64,000 bases of DNA from Dama dama (GCF_033118175.1 NC_083699.1:44923001-44987000); one strand, 5' to 3'. Shown: positions 12,448 through 24,427, counted from the stretch's first letter. A program made the numbers and translations. The notes: a model not told the origin generated them from the letters alone.

Positions 12448-12598
12448 GGACTTCCTTGGTGGCCCAAAGCTAAGACTCTGCACTCCCAGTGCAGGGGACC
12501 TAGGTTAGATCCATGGTCAGGGAACTAGAACCCATAGGCTGCAACGAAGATCTAAGATCCTGTGTGCTACAGCTAAGACCTGGCCCAGCCAAATATAT
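12448..12598 (+). mobile_element. CHR-type tRNA SINE
   Basis: Starts GACTTCCTTGGTGGCCCAAA with a tRNA-like A/B box region, then the TGTGTGCTACAGCTAAGACC body instead of the Bov-A body. Confidence 0.75.
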
Positions 12599-12673
12599 AA
12601 ATGTTTAAAATATAAAAATAAAAGAGGAGGGGACAGATGTATACCTATGGCTGATTCATGTTGATTTTTGGCA

Positions 12674-12868
12674 GTGAAAGTCAAAGTCGCTCAGTCATGT
12701 CCGACTCTTTGCAACCCTATGGACTATTCAGCCCATGGAATACTCCAGGCCAGAATACTGGAGTGGGTAGCCTTTCCCTTCTCCAGGGCATCTTCCCAAC
12801 CCAGAGATCCAACCCAGGTCTCCCACATTGCAGGCAGATTCTTTACCAGCTAAGACACAAGGGAAGCC
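12674..12868 (-). mobile_element. Bov-tA SINE
   Basis: Inverted Bov-tA (GCTCAGTCATGTCCGACTC ... ACACAAGGGAAGCC). Confidence 0.9.
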
Positions 12869-12942
12869 AATTCTGTAAAGCAATTATCCTTCAATTAAAA
12901 ATAGTAGTAAATTTAAAATTTAAAAGAAAAGGAAGAAATTAT

Positions 12943-12960
12943 AAAACAAACAAACAAACA
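12943..12960. repeat. (CAAA)n short repeat
   Basis: Short tetranucleotide run 75 bp beyond the SINE edge, probably part of an A-rich tail. Confidence 0.85.
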
Positions 12961-13055
12961 CTGCCTTAAACAATGGAGTGACTTCCTATACCTCTTACTT
13001 TCCCCCTGTTGTGCCTGTAGGCACTTTAGACTACCTGAATTGATAAAGAACCTAC

Positions 13056-13135
13056 TCTAGTTTCTGAAATTCTTCCACCAGACTGGATTTCTGCCCTGGA
13101 GACATTCTTGCAAAGATGGTTCCATTCATCAGTAT
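13056..13135 (-). CDS. ATP13A4: ATP13A4 exon t, FARMSPGQK segment
   Basis: 80 nt, codons 757-782 plus two bases of Asp783. It reads ILMNGTIFARMSPGQKSS then LVEEFQKL. The F-A-R-M-S-P-x-Q-K element is the P5 form of the P-domain motif that precedes the GDGxND loop in all P-type ATPases. The acceptor is TTTTTTACAG|ATACTG and the donor CTAGA|GTAGGT, a canonical GT with a G at +4 (GTAGG in place of the usual GTAAG). Frame and phase fit the next exon exactly. Confidence 0.93.
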
Positions 13136-13454
13136 CTGTAAAAAATGCAAACAGGAAATTTTGTAATCATGTCAGCTGGTCATACCTGAAATAACTGATA
13201 GCATTCAGAACACTGACTGGTTAATGATATCCATGAGTGAGAAAACAGTGTTTTTAAGAAGTCCTCCTTTGGATTTTAAGACAGATATTGAGACTTTGGT
13301 CATCAGGTTAGTGATCAAGAAGACTAAAATCAGTAAAGATGACTACTTAATAGACAGAGTTGATGAAAACAATGACGTACAAGAATTTAGCTCAGCTGCC
13401 ATGGTGATTGTGGTCCTGAAAAATCTAGAGCTTAATAGAACCTTAAACCAGTAG

Positions 13455-13836
13455 AGTATGAGAAACTGCAAGATAAAATGAGGTCAGGATCCCAAAAGAA
13501 GGAAAGGAGGCAACAACTGCTTTTTGGAAAAATTGTTTGAATCTAGCAGAAAAACAACCTAATGATGACAGAGTGATTATCTGTAGCCTTTGACTTAACC
13601 GTACTATCTGGGCTTGACCAATTGTGAAACTCAGTTGATATCTCCAACCTAATTTGGGCTATGAAACATTAATTGATTGTTGTATAAAAACCTCTACCAG
13701 GTCCATCAACCTGAGCCCCATCCGACAGAGTCTAAGTTCTTCTGTTAACAGCTCTATGCTCCCTGCTCTTCTTGGCAATAAACTCAGTTCAGAGTTCACT
13801 CAGCTTTAAGTCTTCATTCTTTTTTTCTTCAACAGT
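13455..13836 (+). repeat. LTR-like block, family unknown
   Basis: A TATA-like GTATAAAAACC at about 13681, then AATAAACTC about 100 bases on, then a T-rich stretch ending CTTCAACA. This order (promoter box, poly(A) signal, CA end) resembles a solo endogenous-retrovirus LTR. The left edge is a guess, and no coding remnant is attached. Confidence 0.4.
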
Positions 13837-14026
13837 ACCCAAGCTAATGAGCAATTGAATGCAAATAAATAATTTTGCTTTACTATGAACATAATCCTCC
13901 TCTAGTTTGTTTAGATGTTTTATATATATAACTTGCCAGCCCCCACTATGGGTTTAAGTTTGACACTCTTTTGTATAGAGATTGTCTATCAAAAGCCTAG
14001 TGGAATTCCTCTACCCTTGGCCTGCC

Positions 14027-14249
14027 CTTGCTGTGTTGCTTCAGCTGTGTCCGACTCTGTGCAACCCCATGGACTATAGCCCATCAGGCTTCTCTGTCCA
14101 TGGGATTTGCCAGGCAACAACACTGGAGTGGGTTGCCATTTCCTTCTCCAGGAGATCCTCCTGATCCTGGGATCGAACTCACCTCTCTTAAGTCTCCTGC
14201 ATTGGCAGGAGGGTTCTTTACCACTAGTACCACCTGGGAAGCCCCATCT
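14027..14249 (-). mobile_element. Bov-tA SINE with 10-bp TSD
   Basis: Inverted Bov-tA. The repeat TTGGCCTGCC at 14017-14026 and 14250-14259 is the target-site duplication. Confidence 0.92.
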
Positions 14250-14582
14250 TTGGCCTGCCTTCCTGCATAATTGCTGGATTCCACTATCCTGTGAGACCCC
14301 CTCAATCGTGGCAGTATAGTGACAGCTACCTAAAAGCAATCTTATCACCTGAGAAGTCACTAATGCTTTAATCCTACAGTTGATGGATAATTGGCTAATC
14401 AAGTTTACTTATTTTAAATCTAGCAGGAAATTAAACAGTGACCTCTGCAAAACTATCTGCTTTCCTTATGATACATTCTATAGGTATATCTAACCTAGTT
14501 AAAAGTTTGAAATTACTTACTATCATGCTCTCTGACATTGTTAGCATCTTTACCAGGAGATAGGTACCATCTTAGAACTTAC

Positions 14583-14705
14583 CTTTGGCAGTAGGCTACT
14601 GAAATGTTGAGTTATAACCTGGAAGGACTTTCCATTTAGAGCAAAATGGTAACTTCCTTCTTTGCTATTATCAGAGATTTCTTCCCTGATATTAATGTAA
14701 TTGTC
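14583..14705 (-). CDS. ATP13A4: ATP13A4 exon s, P-domain insertion
   Basis: 123 nt, exactly 41 codons (716-756), phase 0. It reads DNYINIREEISDNSKEG, SYHFALNGKSFQVI and TQHFSSLLPK. The Y-H-F-A-x-x-G-K-S-F stretch is typical of P5B pumps. The acceptor is CTTTGCAG|GACAAT and the donor AAG|GTAAGT. It can be skipped in frame. Confidence 0.94.
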
Positions 14706-15521
14706 CTGCAAAGCAAGACACGTTATTTTAGACTTGATAAGGTGGTTAGGATCACAAGCATATCTAAGCAAAGGCAACTATGATAGTCTGGGGTCTCTCT
14801 TTAAAAGTCACACTCCAGCCTTGATTCCTCAGAGAAGCACTTTCTCTTTGCTGGATCAATCTTTGCACATCAATAGCCCTTAGTGAACAGAAGGATAACA
14901 CTCACGTCCTGTCCGCATCCTGATTTGATCTCAGTGAGTCCCAGAGAAAAGCACATTTCACACATTTTAAGTGTAAAATATGAAAGCATTGCAGCTTAAT
15001 AAATCTCTCCCTGAAGTGAAAACTTTCCTTTTTTTTTTATTGCTAGCAGAATTAATATTGTTTCACAAGGACACAATAGAGATAGGATACTGACAAGATT
15101 GGGGATAAGTGAATAAACTTTTTCCCCCCATCTTGAAGACATGGTCTGATTTTCCAGTGCACACAGGAAATTGTCTCCTAGGGACTAAATCCACTTTGAA
15201 CTCAATGGGATAGCGGGCAAGCAAGGGGAAAAGGGGAAATTAGATTTGCAGTCCCACTTACTATATTCTTTCTAAAGACTTTTTTAAGTTTAATAGAATG
15301 CATTATTTCCAGCATCCAGGAAAGCACCATATTTTAAAACTCAGTATGAATGGTATGGTAAAGTGATATAGTTGAGTGCTTTGAACTGCATACATGTTAG
15401 ACATCTGAAGAAGTATGTTGACCCCAGGTCACCTGTACACCTCCGCCAGTCAAAGCTGCTCAGTAGCCAACTGTGTGTGATGAGTTAGATAATATGGCAG
15501 AAGGTCTGATTTTAGGTATAC

Positions 15522-15685
15522 CTGATTCCTGTATGCAATGTGCTTCTTCTCTTCTAGTAATTTCCAAGAAATAGATGCTGATGAGGACCCAGTTGTTTCA
15601 TTTGCTTCAATGAGAATGACTTTCTGGCTTTCAGAAACCATTCCAGACTTTCTGCCCACTGTTATTGCAGTCTGAAGATTGTCAC
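15522..15685 (-). CDS. ATP13A4: ATP13A4 exon r, P domain (TGDN)
   Basis: 164 nt completing Gly661, codons 662-715, ending in phase 0. It begins DNLQTAITVGRKSGMV, completing TGDNLQTA, the P-domain motif that helps bind Mg and close the phosphorylation site. Then follow SESQKVILIEANETTGSS and a charged tail EEKKHIAYRNQ. The acceptor is CTTCTAG|GTGACA and the donor CAG|GTATAC. The C-terminal half is the P5B-specific insertion, which varies between family members. Confidence 0.95.
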
Positions 15686-15787
15686 CTAGAAGAAAGGAAG
15701 AGTACCCCAAAATGGGATTGAAGAGACAGAACCAACTCATGCAGAGCCTGGAAAGCTATGTATAAATACTTATAAACTGTGTAAAAT

Positions 15788-15885
15788 GATGTGTAAACAT
15801 AAAAATATATAACTGAATCACTGGTGTACACCTGACAGTAACACAACATTGTAAGTCAACTATACTCCAATAAAAACTTTTAAAG
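15788..15885 (+). mobile_element. Artiodactyl L1 3' end
   Basis: Short L1 terminus: AACATTGTAAGTCAACTATA then CTCCAATAAAAAC. Confidence 0.6.
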
Positions 15886-16869
15886 AAAGACTCTAACCCA
15901 AACTTCCTATACCTAGACAAGACACCATTCCCTTGTCAAAGCCAAGAAAGATATTTTAGGGTATATAATAAATCAGAAAGCATATCTCCCTTTCACCTCA
16001 TCCAAAGACAATTCTTCAGAAAAATTACAACCAAGCAAGAAAAGAAGCAGAACAGAAATTTCAATATGAGGAAAGCGGTGAAGAGGGAAGGCTGTGAGCC
16101 ATGAGTTCTTACTTCTACATAAATCTAACTGGTTAAAAATAGATTCTGAAAATGTATACAATAATTGCTAAATAAAAATTTTGAAACAGAAGAGTCATAA
16201 TATAAGGGGAATTCTAGTTAAGTAGTAAATTAACTCAGAAACACCTAAAAGTTGGACTGAGGGGCTCAGAAAAGAGAGGGTAAAAGTGATCCAAAAATTT
16301 CTTGGTTTGGAGGGACGGGTAGTGGAGGGGAATAGAGAAGTACCAAAGGGGAAATGAATGTACACTTGAGTCCCCAGGATAGAACTGAGTTCAAGGGCAG
16401 TAAGGTGGAGAGAGAATTCTTTGGTGGGAAAGACTGTATCTTGATTCCACAATTCATAGAGCTAAATGCATCTGACTTTGAGAGCAGAGAAAGGGAAGGC
16501 AACACACACTCAAAAAACATGAATATTTAAGGAATTCATTGACTCTCCACTCAGAAGCATTCATTAGGAAATTTTACACATTTCTCTTGCGTGATCCTTT
16601 CTCATCATTCCCTTATTTGTGATTTGGGGTTTGAGAGTGAGACTACAGGGACATTTCATAATTTCCAGAATCATAGATCTCATTTGATGGGCCTTCAGCG
16701 TAGTGTACAGACCACGCTGACTAAGCATTCTTCTTCTCTGAATATTTAACAATAAAATCAACATCTCTGCATGGCTTAAGTCTTCTTATTCAAGTGTTAT
16801 TTCAAAAGTCCCCTATCAGAAAGAACACCTCATCCAAAGTAGCTGGTCAGACACACTTAACCACATCAG

Positions 16870-17025
16870 CCTGTTTTGTTTTACGTAGCTTATAATATTT
16901 ACTGTTAGCTGTTTATTTTCTTTCTTAACCCATGTGAATGAAAACTCAGTGATAACAGTAACTTTGCCTTTTTTGTTGCCCATCTCCAGCATCTAGAATG
17001 GTGCCTGGCCCATATCAGGGAGTCA
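16870..17025 (+). mobile_element. L2 LINE 3' end
   Basis: Diverged L2 terminus with CATCTCCAGCATCTAGAATG and GTGCCTGGCCCATATC. Confidence 0.5.
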
Positions 17026-17109
17026 AAAAGACTTGCTACTTTTTGAGGGAACTGTGTCTAATTCTGCATCAAATTCTTTATGTTTTCACACACATATTTT
17101 GTTCTATAC

Positions 17110-17234
17110 CTGTGATCATCACAGTCCTTATCCGGGCTGAGATGAGCTCTTCAAGGACAGGTTTTGTCTCTTCCTTCAGTCGATTCTCCAAGATCAGCAG
17201 TCCCAGAAATATCAGGTCTGATTCTACCTGCTCC
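17110..17234 (-). CDS. ATP13A4: ATP13A4 exon q, P-domain hinge
   Basis: 125 nt completing Arg619, codons 620-660 and one base of Gly661. It reads EQVESDLIFLGLLILENR, LKEETKPVLEELISARI and RTVMIT. The E-x-D-L-x-F-L-G-L-L element and the R-T-V-M-I-T-G-D stretch are P-type P-domain landmarks. The acceptor is ACTTCCAG|GGAGCA and the donor CACAG|GTATAG. TGD (660-662) is cut by the intron in the glycine codon. Confidence 0.95.
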
Positions 17235-18214
17235 CTGGAAGTATAAGAATGATTGAACAGAAATCACCCACTATAGTCTTTCTTACAGGAAGCAAAAAAA
17301 AAAAAACAATGACAGACATCTTCCCCTCAGAGTGGTCCCTACTCACTCATTCATGCACCATTGCTGGGGCCCTGAATATGTGCAGGAACTTTCCAGAAAA
17401 AAGACAAGAGAGAGCACAAGGACATGGAGACATTTGCTCTGATGGAATTGAGAGGAAGAGAGGGTGCTTATTCAGTACAAGATTTACTTTAATCTTGGTA
17501 GAGAATGAATGAAATAGCCACAAAATTGTCTTCCATCAGATGGGGTGATTTTTGTCACCTCATCTGTTAGCAACCACCAGAAAGAAGTTCTAGCTCTGAT
17601 ACAAAACATCATGAAAAGTAAGTGCAGCACAGAAAAATAAAATAAAACACTGGTTTCTCTAGAAATCAAAGCTATCATCAGTACTGTTTTGGTCCCAAGA
17701 GGCATGAGGCCATAGTCTCAAAAAGAGCTCTTCTTTTGAAACCAAGCTTCTCCCTCTCTCTGCCTTTCTCTGTGTGTGTCTCTATCTCAGTGGATAGCGT
17801 TGCTCTTCTACATAAACTGTGACTGTTTCTGCAAACAAATGAATTTTCTGAGGCTCCTGCCCATCACAAGAACATTTCCAAGACACTCCACAGGACTAAG
17901 TGCAGGAGAGTACCTCTGGGGTTGGGGTTTCAGTGATTCTTTCATGATTCATTTATCTGAGACCCAGATACGTCTAGCAGACACAAGAGCAAGGCACCAG
18001 CACCTCTCAAGTCTGGCCCAAGGACAGAGGAACGCAGAAGAACTAAACTGCCTTGCTTGCCGTGTGTGTCTCAATGCTGGGCCTCACTTCAACCAGCAGC
18101 CCAAACTAGAATTAGGGACACTCCCCAGGTCACTGCTAACATCTCCACAAGAGTGGCAAGGAAGTAGATATAACTTGAACTATTCACCTCAGAGCTGGCT
18201 CAGAAAGATAGCAC

Positions 18215-18690
18215 TCCCTATCCTTCTGAACCTAGCATTTAAATCTCTCCATAATCTGAGTCCAAAAGATCTTTCCAGCGTTATCTATCACTAAATTCTT
18301 CATACACCCCAAATTCCAGCCAAGTTGGACCATGGGTATGTTCTGTACACAACCATCCTTAAACATTTGCTCTAGACTGCCAGAGGACATTTCTTCTTAC
18401 TTCATAGAAAAGGTTATAAGTTCCCTGTGATCTGCCATGGAAACCCTTCCTATATTTTGAAATCAAGCTCACATGCACTTCCCATGAAGACTTCCCCAAA
18501 TAGAAATACTTTCAGTCTCAACCTATTACTTCTACCTCAGTTCAGCTTGTATTTTATTTGTCATTCTTTACTATTTGATCTACCTCTCTGTCTCTGATCC
18601 TTAAGAGGAAACTTGCTTGGTTCAATGACAAGTTCAACAACACCCATGTGGTGCCCAGCACAGAGGATGTGCTCAGCAAATATTTGCCAG
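18215..18690 (+). mobile_element. L2 LINE 3' part
   Basis: L2-type 3' sequence running from AATCTCTCCATAATCTGAGT through AAGACTTCCCCAAATAGA to GTGCCCAGCACAGAGGATGT. It explains most of the downstream half of a 172-codon open frame here. Confidence 0.7.
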
Positions 18691-18850
18691 TTGCAATGCT
18701 CTACTGCCTAGTGTAACTGTTTTTCCCAGGCAGCCCTGGAAAATTCATTTTCTCTTTCAGAAATTCTACTGCCAGAGGGTTCTCATGGGAAATGAAGCCA
18801 GCAAATCTGTCAGATCAGTAACCAGTTAGTGGACATCTAAATAAATGGAA

Positions 18851-19055
18851 GAACTTTTCTGTGGCTCAGTGGTAGAGTCTGCCTGCCAATGCAGGAGACA
18901 CGGGTTTTATTTCTGGGTCAGGAAGATCCCCCGGAGAAGGAAATGGCATCCCACTCCAGTATTTTTGCCTGGAAAATCCCATAGATGAAAGAGCCTGGTG
19001 GGCTACAGTCCATGGGGTCACAAAAGAATCAGACATGATTTAGTGACTAAACAAC
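18851..19055 (+). mobile_element. Bov-tA SINE
   Basis: Diverged Bov-tA with TGGCTCAGTGGTAGAGTCTG at its head and an ACAACAATAACAAC tail. Confidence 0.88.
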
Positions 19056-19524
19056 AATAACAACAAAATAAATGCAAAGAACAGGGCTCAGAAAAGAGGA
19101 AGAGAATATACAGGGATTATAGCAGTTTCTAACTCCAGAAACTTGACATTCAACTTGAAGGACAAGATTAATCCTGACCACTTTGATTACATGGAAAGCT
19201 GGGGAAAGTATTGTGATTGTGTACAAATAAGAGTCCTCTGGCGTCACAGAGGATGGTGTAATCATTTCTGGGTGGAATGACTGGAGAAGCCTTCCTAGAG
19301 GAGGTGATATTTGAGCTACTTTTTGAAGGATAATGTAGTTGATACCTAACTGAGGTCCTCCAACCTTTTTAGTAGTCTTCATACACAGGCATCAGGTTTG
19401 AGATATTGTCAGAGATCACTGACACGGTCCAACCACAAGGCACCAGGCATGAAGAAAATGACTGCAGTGTCAAGATCTGGCAAAGTCTGCAACCCACTTC
19501 AGCACTCGTTTTTCTGGTTCCTCT

Positions 19525-19720
19525 GGCATGTGGATTCAGTGCATAATAATCAGGAGCCCAGTATTCTAATCCAAGCTCTGCGGCTACCCTGCTGTGTAAC
19601 CATGGGCAAATCACTTTCTTTGCCTGGCAATTTATCTCTACTTTTTCAAAAGCAGGTGATGAAAATAACAAACCTGCAAAGTCTCTCCTAGCTCAAGTGT
19701 GACATAATTCTCTTCTTTCA
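19525..19720 (+). mobile_element. MIR SINE
   Basis: MIR core-like sequence: TCTAATCCAAGCTCTGCGG, then GTGTAACCATGGGCAAATC. Confidence 0.65.
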
Positions 19721-20745
19721 ATCTAATCTAGAAAATGAAATGAGGAGGACACGGTCCCTTGAAGGGGTTCACACTCTGTAACTTGGAATAGCATGCTATC
19801 TTTTCCTGTTTCCTGCACAAACATTATACTCCTCCTGAAGCACCTAAAAATAATGAAGAATGGTGAGTGTAATACAAAGGAGCACTGTCACTCCAGTGAT
19901 TACACTTTATGTTCTTAAAATCCATGTGATTTTTAAAAGATGGAATAGGCATAAAGCGAGCCATGAACCATCATAGAAATTATGATATTAGTGCTGGAAG
20001 CACTCTGAGTAAACACACACACCAGAAAGAATGTTCTGCTTTAATCATGGATTAGAAAGGCAAATTTCTATTTAGTAAAATTGACTTAGCTAGAAGTAGA
20101 TATGGTGGTGATGCAGCTCTAACACAAGATGGGCCAATTGACAACCTAAAAGATCAGATTCTACCAATAAACTTGGATATAGACCTTATCACATTTTGGA
20201 AAGTTGGAATTTGAATGCTGTGGGCTATGTACTCTCCTGTCTGCTGCTGCCCTCACCACAGCGCCCCTCCCAAACATGTGCCCCTATCGTGAGCACTTTG
20301 TTATATTCACAAGCTCTAAAGTCATGAGTCTGAAACTTGATACACAAATATATCATCATAGTAATCAGAAGCAACAGTGCCTCAGCCAGAATCTTGATAT
20401 ATATGTGTCAAAGGACTCTCAGGAAACAAGAGACTTTCCAATTCTGCCACATCCCTGACCTAAGCATCCTCTTCTTTAAATTGTGAGATTCAGTCTCAAA
20501 GTTCACTTTTAGCTCTCTGACTTGAGTGACCTGGGTTGGTTAAAATACAGCAAAGATCCAGAACTGTAATAGCCAAAGTTTTAAGGGTCACAGTACACTG
20601 GCCCACTCTTCTTGGGCCAATAAGTCCAGGGAGTCAACACTCAATGACTTTGGATGAGTCACTTCCCCCTCCAGGCCTCACCCACCATTGACAAAGGCGG
20701 GGTTGAAACTGATCAGTGATTCTTAGCAGGGGCGATACTGCCTCT

Positions 20746-22753
20746 CAGTTCAGTTCAGTTTAGTCACTCAGTCATGTCTGACTCTTTGCATCCCCATGGA
20801 CTGCAGCACACAAGGCTTCCCTGTCCATCACCAACTCCTGGAGCTTACTCAAACTCATGTCCATCAAGTCGGTGATGCCATCCAACCATCTCATCTTCTG
20901 TCATCCCCTTCTTCTCCCGCCTTCAATCTTTCCCAGCATCAGGGTCACTTCAAATAAATCAATCCTTCCCATCAGATGGCCAAATTATTGGAGTTTCAGC
21001 TTCAACATCAGTCCTTCCAATGAATATTCAGGATTGATTTCCTTTAGGATGGACTGCTTGGATAAAAGCATCAATTCTTCAGCACTCAGCTTTCTTTATA
21101 GTCCAACTCTCACATCCAGACATGACTACTGGAAAAACCATAACTTTGACTAGGCGGAACTTTGTTGGCAAAGTAATGTCTCTGATTTTTAATAATTGCA
21201 AAGTAATGTCTTTGCTGTCTAAGTTAGTCATAACTTTCCTTCCAAGGAGCAAGCGTCTTTTAATTTCTAGGCTGCAGTCACCATCTGCAGTGATTTTGGA
21301 GCCTAAAAAAAAAAAAAAGTCTATCACTGTTTTCTATTTTTTCCCCGTCTATTTGCCATGAAATATGGGACCAGATGCCATGATCCTAGTTTTCTGAATG
21401 TTGGGTTTTAACCCAACTTTTTCACTCTCTTCTTTCACTTTCATCAAGAGGCTCTTTAGTTATTCTTTGCCTTCTGCCATAAGGGTGGTGTCATCTGCAT
21501 ATCTGAGGTTCCTGATATTCCTCCTGACAATCTTGATTACAGCTTGTGCTTCATCCAGCCCAGCGTTTCTCATGAGGTACTCTGCATATAAGTTAAATAA
21601 GCAGGGTGACAATATACAGCCTTGATGTACTCCTTTCCCAATTTGGACCCAGTCTGTTGTTCCATGTCCAGTTCTAACTGTTGTTTCTTGACCTGCATAC
21701 AGATTTCTCAAGAGGCAGATCAGGTGGTCTGGTATTCCCATCTCTTGAAGAATTTTTCACAGTTTGTTGTGATCCACACAGTCAAAGGCTTTGGTCTAGT
21801 CAATAAAGCAGAAGTAAATGTTTTTCTGGAACTCTTGCTTTTTGAGGATCCAACAGATGTTGGCAATTTGATCTCTGGTTCTTCTGACTTTTCTAAATCC
21901 ACCTTGAACATCTGGAAGCTCACAGTTCACATACTGTTGAGGCCTGGCCTGGAGAATTTTGAGCATTACTTAGATAGTGTGTGAGTTGAGTGCAATTATA
22001 CGGTAGTTTGAACATTCTTTGGCATTGCCTTTCTTTGTGATTGGAATGAAAATGGACCTTTTCCAGTCTTGTGGCCACTGCTGAGTTTTCCATATTTGCT
22101 GGCATATAGAGTGCAGCTCTTTCACAGCATCATCTTTTAGGATTTGAAATAGCTCAACTGGAATTCCATCACCTCCACTAGCTTTGTTCGTAGTGATGCT
22201 TCCTAAAGCCCACTTGACTTTGCATTCCAGGATGTGTGGCTCTAGGTGAGTGACCACACCATTGTGGTTATCTGGGTCATGAAGATCTTTTTCGCATAGT
22301 TCTTCTGTGTATTCTTGCCACCTCTTCTTGATATCTTCTGCTTCTGTTAGGTCCATACAATTTCTGTCCTTTATTGAGCCCATCTTTGCATGAAATGTTC
22401 CCTTGGTATCTGTAATTTTCTTGAAGAAATCTCTAGTCTTTCCCATTCTACTGCTTTCGTCTATTTCTTTGCATTGATTACTGACGAAGGTTTTCTTATC
22501 TCTCCTTGCTATTCTCTGGAACTCTGCTTTCAAATGGGTACATCTTTCCTTTTCTTCTTTGCCTTTTGCATCTTCTATTTTCTTAGCTATTTGTAAGGCA
22601 TCCTCAGACAACCACTTTGCCTTTTTGCATTTCTTTTCCTTGCAGATGTTCTTGATCCCTGCCTCCTGTACAATGTCACAAACCTCTGTCCATAGATCTT
22701 CAGGTACTCTATCAGATCTAATCCCTTGAATCTATTTGTCACTTCCACTGTAC
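20746..22753 (-). mobile_element. BovB (RTE) LINE, 5'-truncated, 2.0 kb
   Basis: Largest transposon in the window, flanked by a perfect 9-bp target-site duplication ACTGCCTCT (20737-20745 and 22754-22762). On the minus strand it encodes recognisable BovB reverse-transcriptase pieces: NKASGGDGIPVELFQ and DWKRSIFIPITKKGNA near 22100-22250, the catalytic NLRYADDTTLMA near 21490, and FPVVMSGCESWT near 21100. These pieces lie in one phase but are interrupted by stops, so the copy is inactive. It ends in the CTGAACTGAA-type BovB 3' tail, with no poly(A), as usual for RTE elements. The endonuclease half is missing. Confidence 0.96.
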
Positions 22754-22816
22754 ACTGCCTCTAGAGGACATTTTGGAAACTTTTTAGGCATGCAAAATGT
22801 TACCCTGCATCCCACA

Positions 22817-22943
22817 TGCCTTTTTTTTTTTTTTATTAGTTGGAGGCTAATTACTTTACAATATTGAAGTGGGTTTTGTCATACATTGACATGAATCAGC
22901 CATGGAGTTACATGTATTCCCCATCCCGATCCCCCCTCCCACC
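22817..22943 (-). mobile_element. Ruminant L1 3' end
   Basis: Reverse of the young ruminant L1 3' UTR, beginning with a T run (its poly(A) tail) and ATTAGTTGGAGGCTAATTAC, ending CCCCATCCCGATCCCC. A short repeat TGCCTTTT on both sides may be a target-site duplication. Confidence 0.75.
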
Positions 22944-24315
22944 TTGCCTTTTGAATATTTTACAGGATTCATGGACACTAAAAACATTCATGGATATATT
23001 GCAATAAGCAAATATAAAATTGTTTATACTTCCCTAAGTTCTGTCTTACATATAAACACAAAGTATTTTTTACATATTTTTAATATTGCAATGAGTTTTC
23101 CAGGAATATAATATATATTGAGAGGAAAGTGTTCTATTATATTCAGTTTTAGTAAGAATTTTTAGTCATTTCACAGAGTCACCTCATTGACAGTAACACT
23201 GCCAGAGATACCTGAGTCTCCAATGAATAAAACACCTGTATCAGTCTGCTTTCCTTCCTGTTACATGCCCAGTGATTCTACATACCCAGTGTAAGCAACA
23301 TATTGTTTCATTTTGTTTTAATGGAGTCAACTGATTATTTATTGAACTATTTATTCCTTTTTGTAAGGCATTATAATTTTTGCTATATAGGAGGGCATTA
23401 TATTTCTTTTTTTAAAGAGACTATGTGCAGATCAAGTTACATATGAATTTTATTTTCTTACATTAAGGGAAGTGATACCTAATAGTTATAGTAAGAGAGT
23501 GTTGAATCTGGCACGGTTGAAAACAATTACATTAGACCTCCCAAATTTAAAATCCTAAATAACAAACTAAGCCTTGATTATCTCCATAGCAGTGACACCA
23601 ATAGTAGCTGACATAGAGTATTGGACATGACTTGAAAATGAACTAAATACCATTGCCTGAAAACAAGGGAAAATAAAACAACAAATAAATTTGAACTACT
23701 AATCACTCCAGTACATTTTAACTTTTGAGCATCCTGATTTTAATCTATCTATAACGAAACCCTCTTCTCTGAAATTTTTCTTGTTTTTCTATAAGAATTA
23801 CCTAGATTATATGTTGGGTCCAAGCTATATTTATTTGTTTTATTAAGTTGTGTACTTTTTATCAAGATTTTTTTTCAGGAAAGTGTTATGTTTTCTAACT
23901 TTCAACAAATTCACCAACTTTGACACAAAATAAAAATAATAAAACCCCCAAATAGCTAAGTAATGAAAAACAAAAAACAATTTAAAATCAAACTTATATT
24001 TGGTTCAAAATGAGAGCAGGACCACAATTTCAAACTCTCTGAAACATAGGTTATATTCATATATTTTGTTTCACAAAGCTGTACAACCATATTTTACAAT
24101 TTTTACAGCTATTTCTGGTCAATTCTCCCAGTCAAGTTCACATCACCTTTGTGATTTAGCCAGGGCAGGAATGACTATATCCGGATTTACTAAGTTCAAG
24201 GACATTTTTTACATACAAATTCAGTAAGCTGTGTTGCTGAGTCCACTGCCGAGTCTGGTATATCTTCCCATGAAACCATTCTGCTTTACCAAAATTCTCC
24301 CCTCCACCCTCTTAC

Positions 24316-24427
24316 CTCATCAAGGCAGAGATGTGGTGGTCCATTTCCAGCTTTTTGTAGGCCAGTCCTATGACCCGGAAGCCCTGTGTCGTGTAAATCT
24401 GAAGTTCACTAACAAAACTAGTTGGTA
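24316..24427 (-). CDS. ATP13A4: ATP13A4 exon p, end of nucleotide-binding domain
   Basis: 112 nt completing Val582, codons 583-618 and two bases of Arg619. It reads PTSFVSELQIYTTQGF then RVIGLAYKKLEMDHHI. The Y-T-x-Q-G-F-R-V-I-x-L-A element is the conserved return from N to P domain in P-type ATPases. The acceptor is TTCTGAACAG|TACC and the donor ATGAG|GTAAGA. A 130-codon opposite-strand open frame covering this position is a shadow of this exon plus flanking intron. The next intron downstream is 7.1 kb and holds the largest BovB copy. Confidence 0.94.

Larger units (their letters stand above)
10696..17109 (-). other. ATP13A4: ATP13A4 introns around exons r to u
   Basis: Introns 10696-11091, 11135-13055, 13136-14582, 14706-15521 and 15686-17109. 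They hold a CHR-type SINE, two Bov-tA copies, an LTR-like block, an L1 3' end and an L2 end. The stretches 11140-12440, 14710-15520 and 15900-16860 show nothing I recognise. Confidence 0.7.
17235..24315 (-). other. ATP13A4: ATP13A4 intron between exons p and q (7.1 kb)
   Basis: Second-longest complete intron. It contains an L2, a Bov-tA, a MIR, the 2.0 kb BovB and an L1 3' end. Stretches 17240-18210, 19730-20730 and 22960-24310 are unique-looking AT-rich sequence; I see no gene in them. A 172-codon plus-strand open frame at 17776-18294 overlaps the L2 and is not credible as a gene. Confidence 0.8.

Noticed and set aside
17776..18294. 172-codon plus-strand open frame, longest outside the transposons and exons
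   Set aside because: Its second half overlaps an L2 fragment, the composition is not protein-like, no signal or domain is visible, and it lies in an intron without splice evidence.
21970..22611. 213-codon minus-strand open frame, seemingly a gene
   Set aside because: It is the reverse-transcriptase part of the degraded BovB element, interrupted by stops downstream, and not a host gene.
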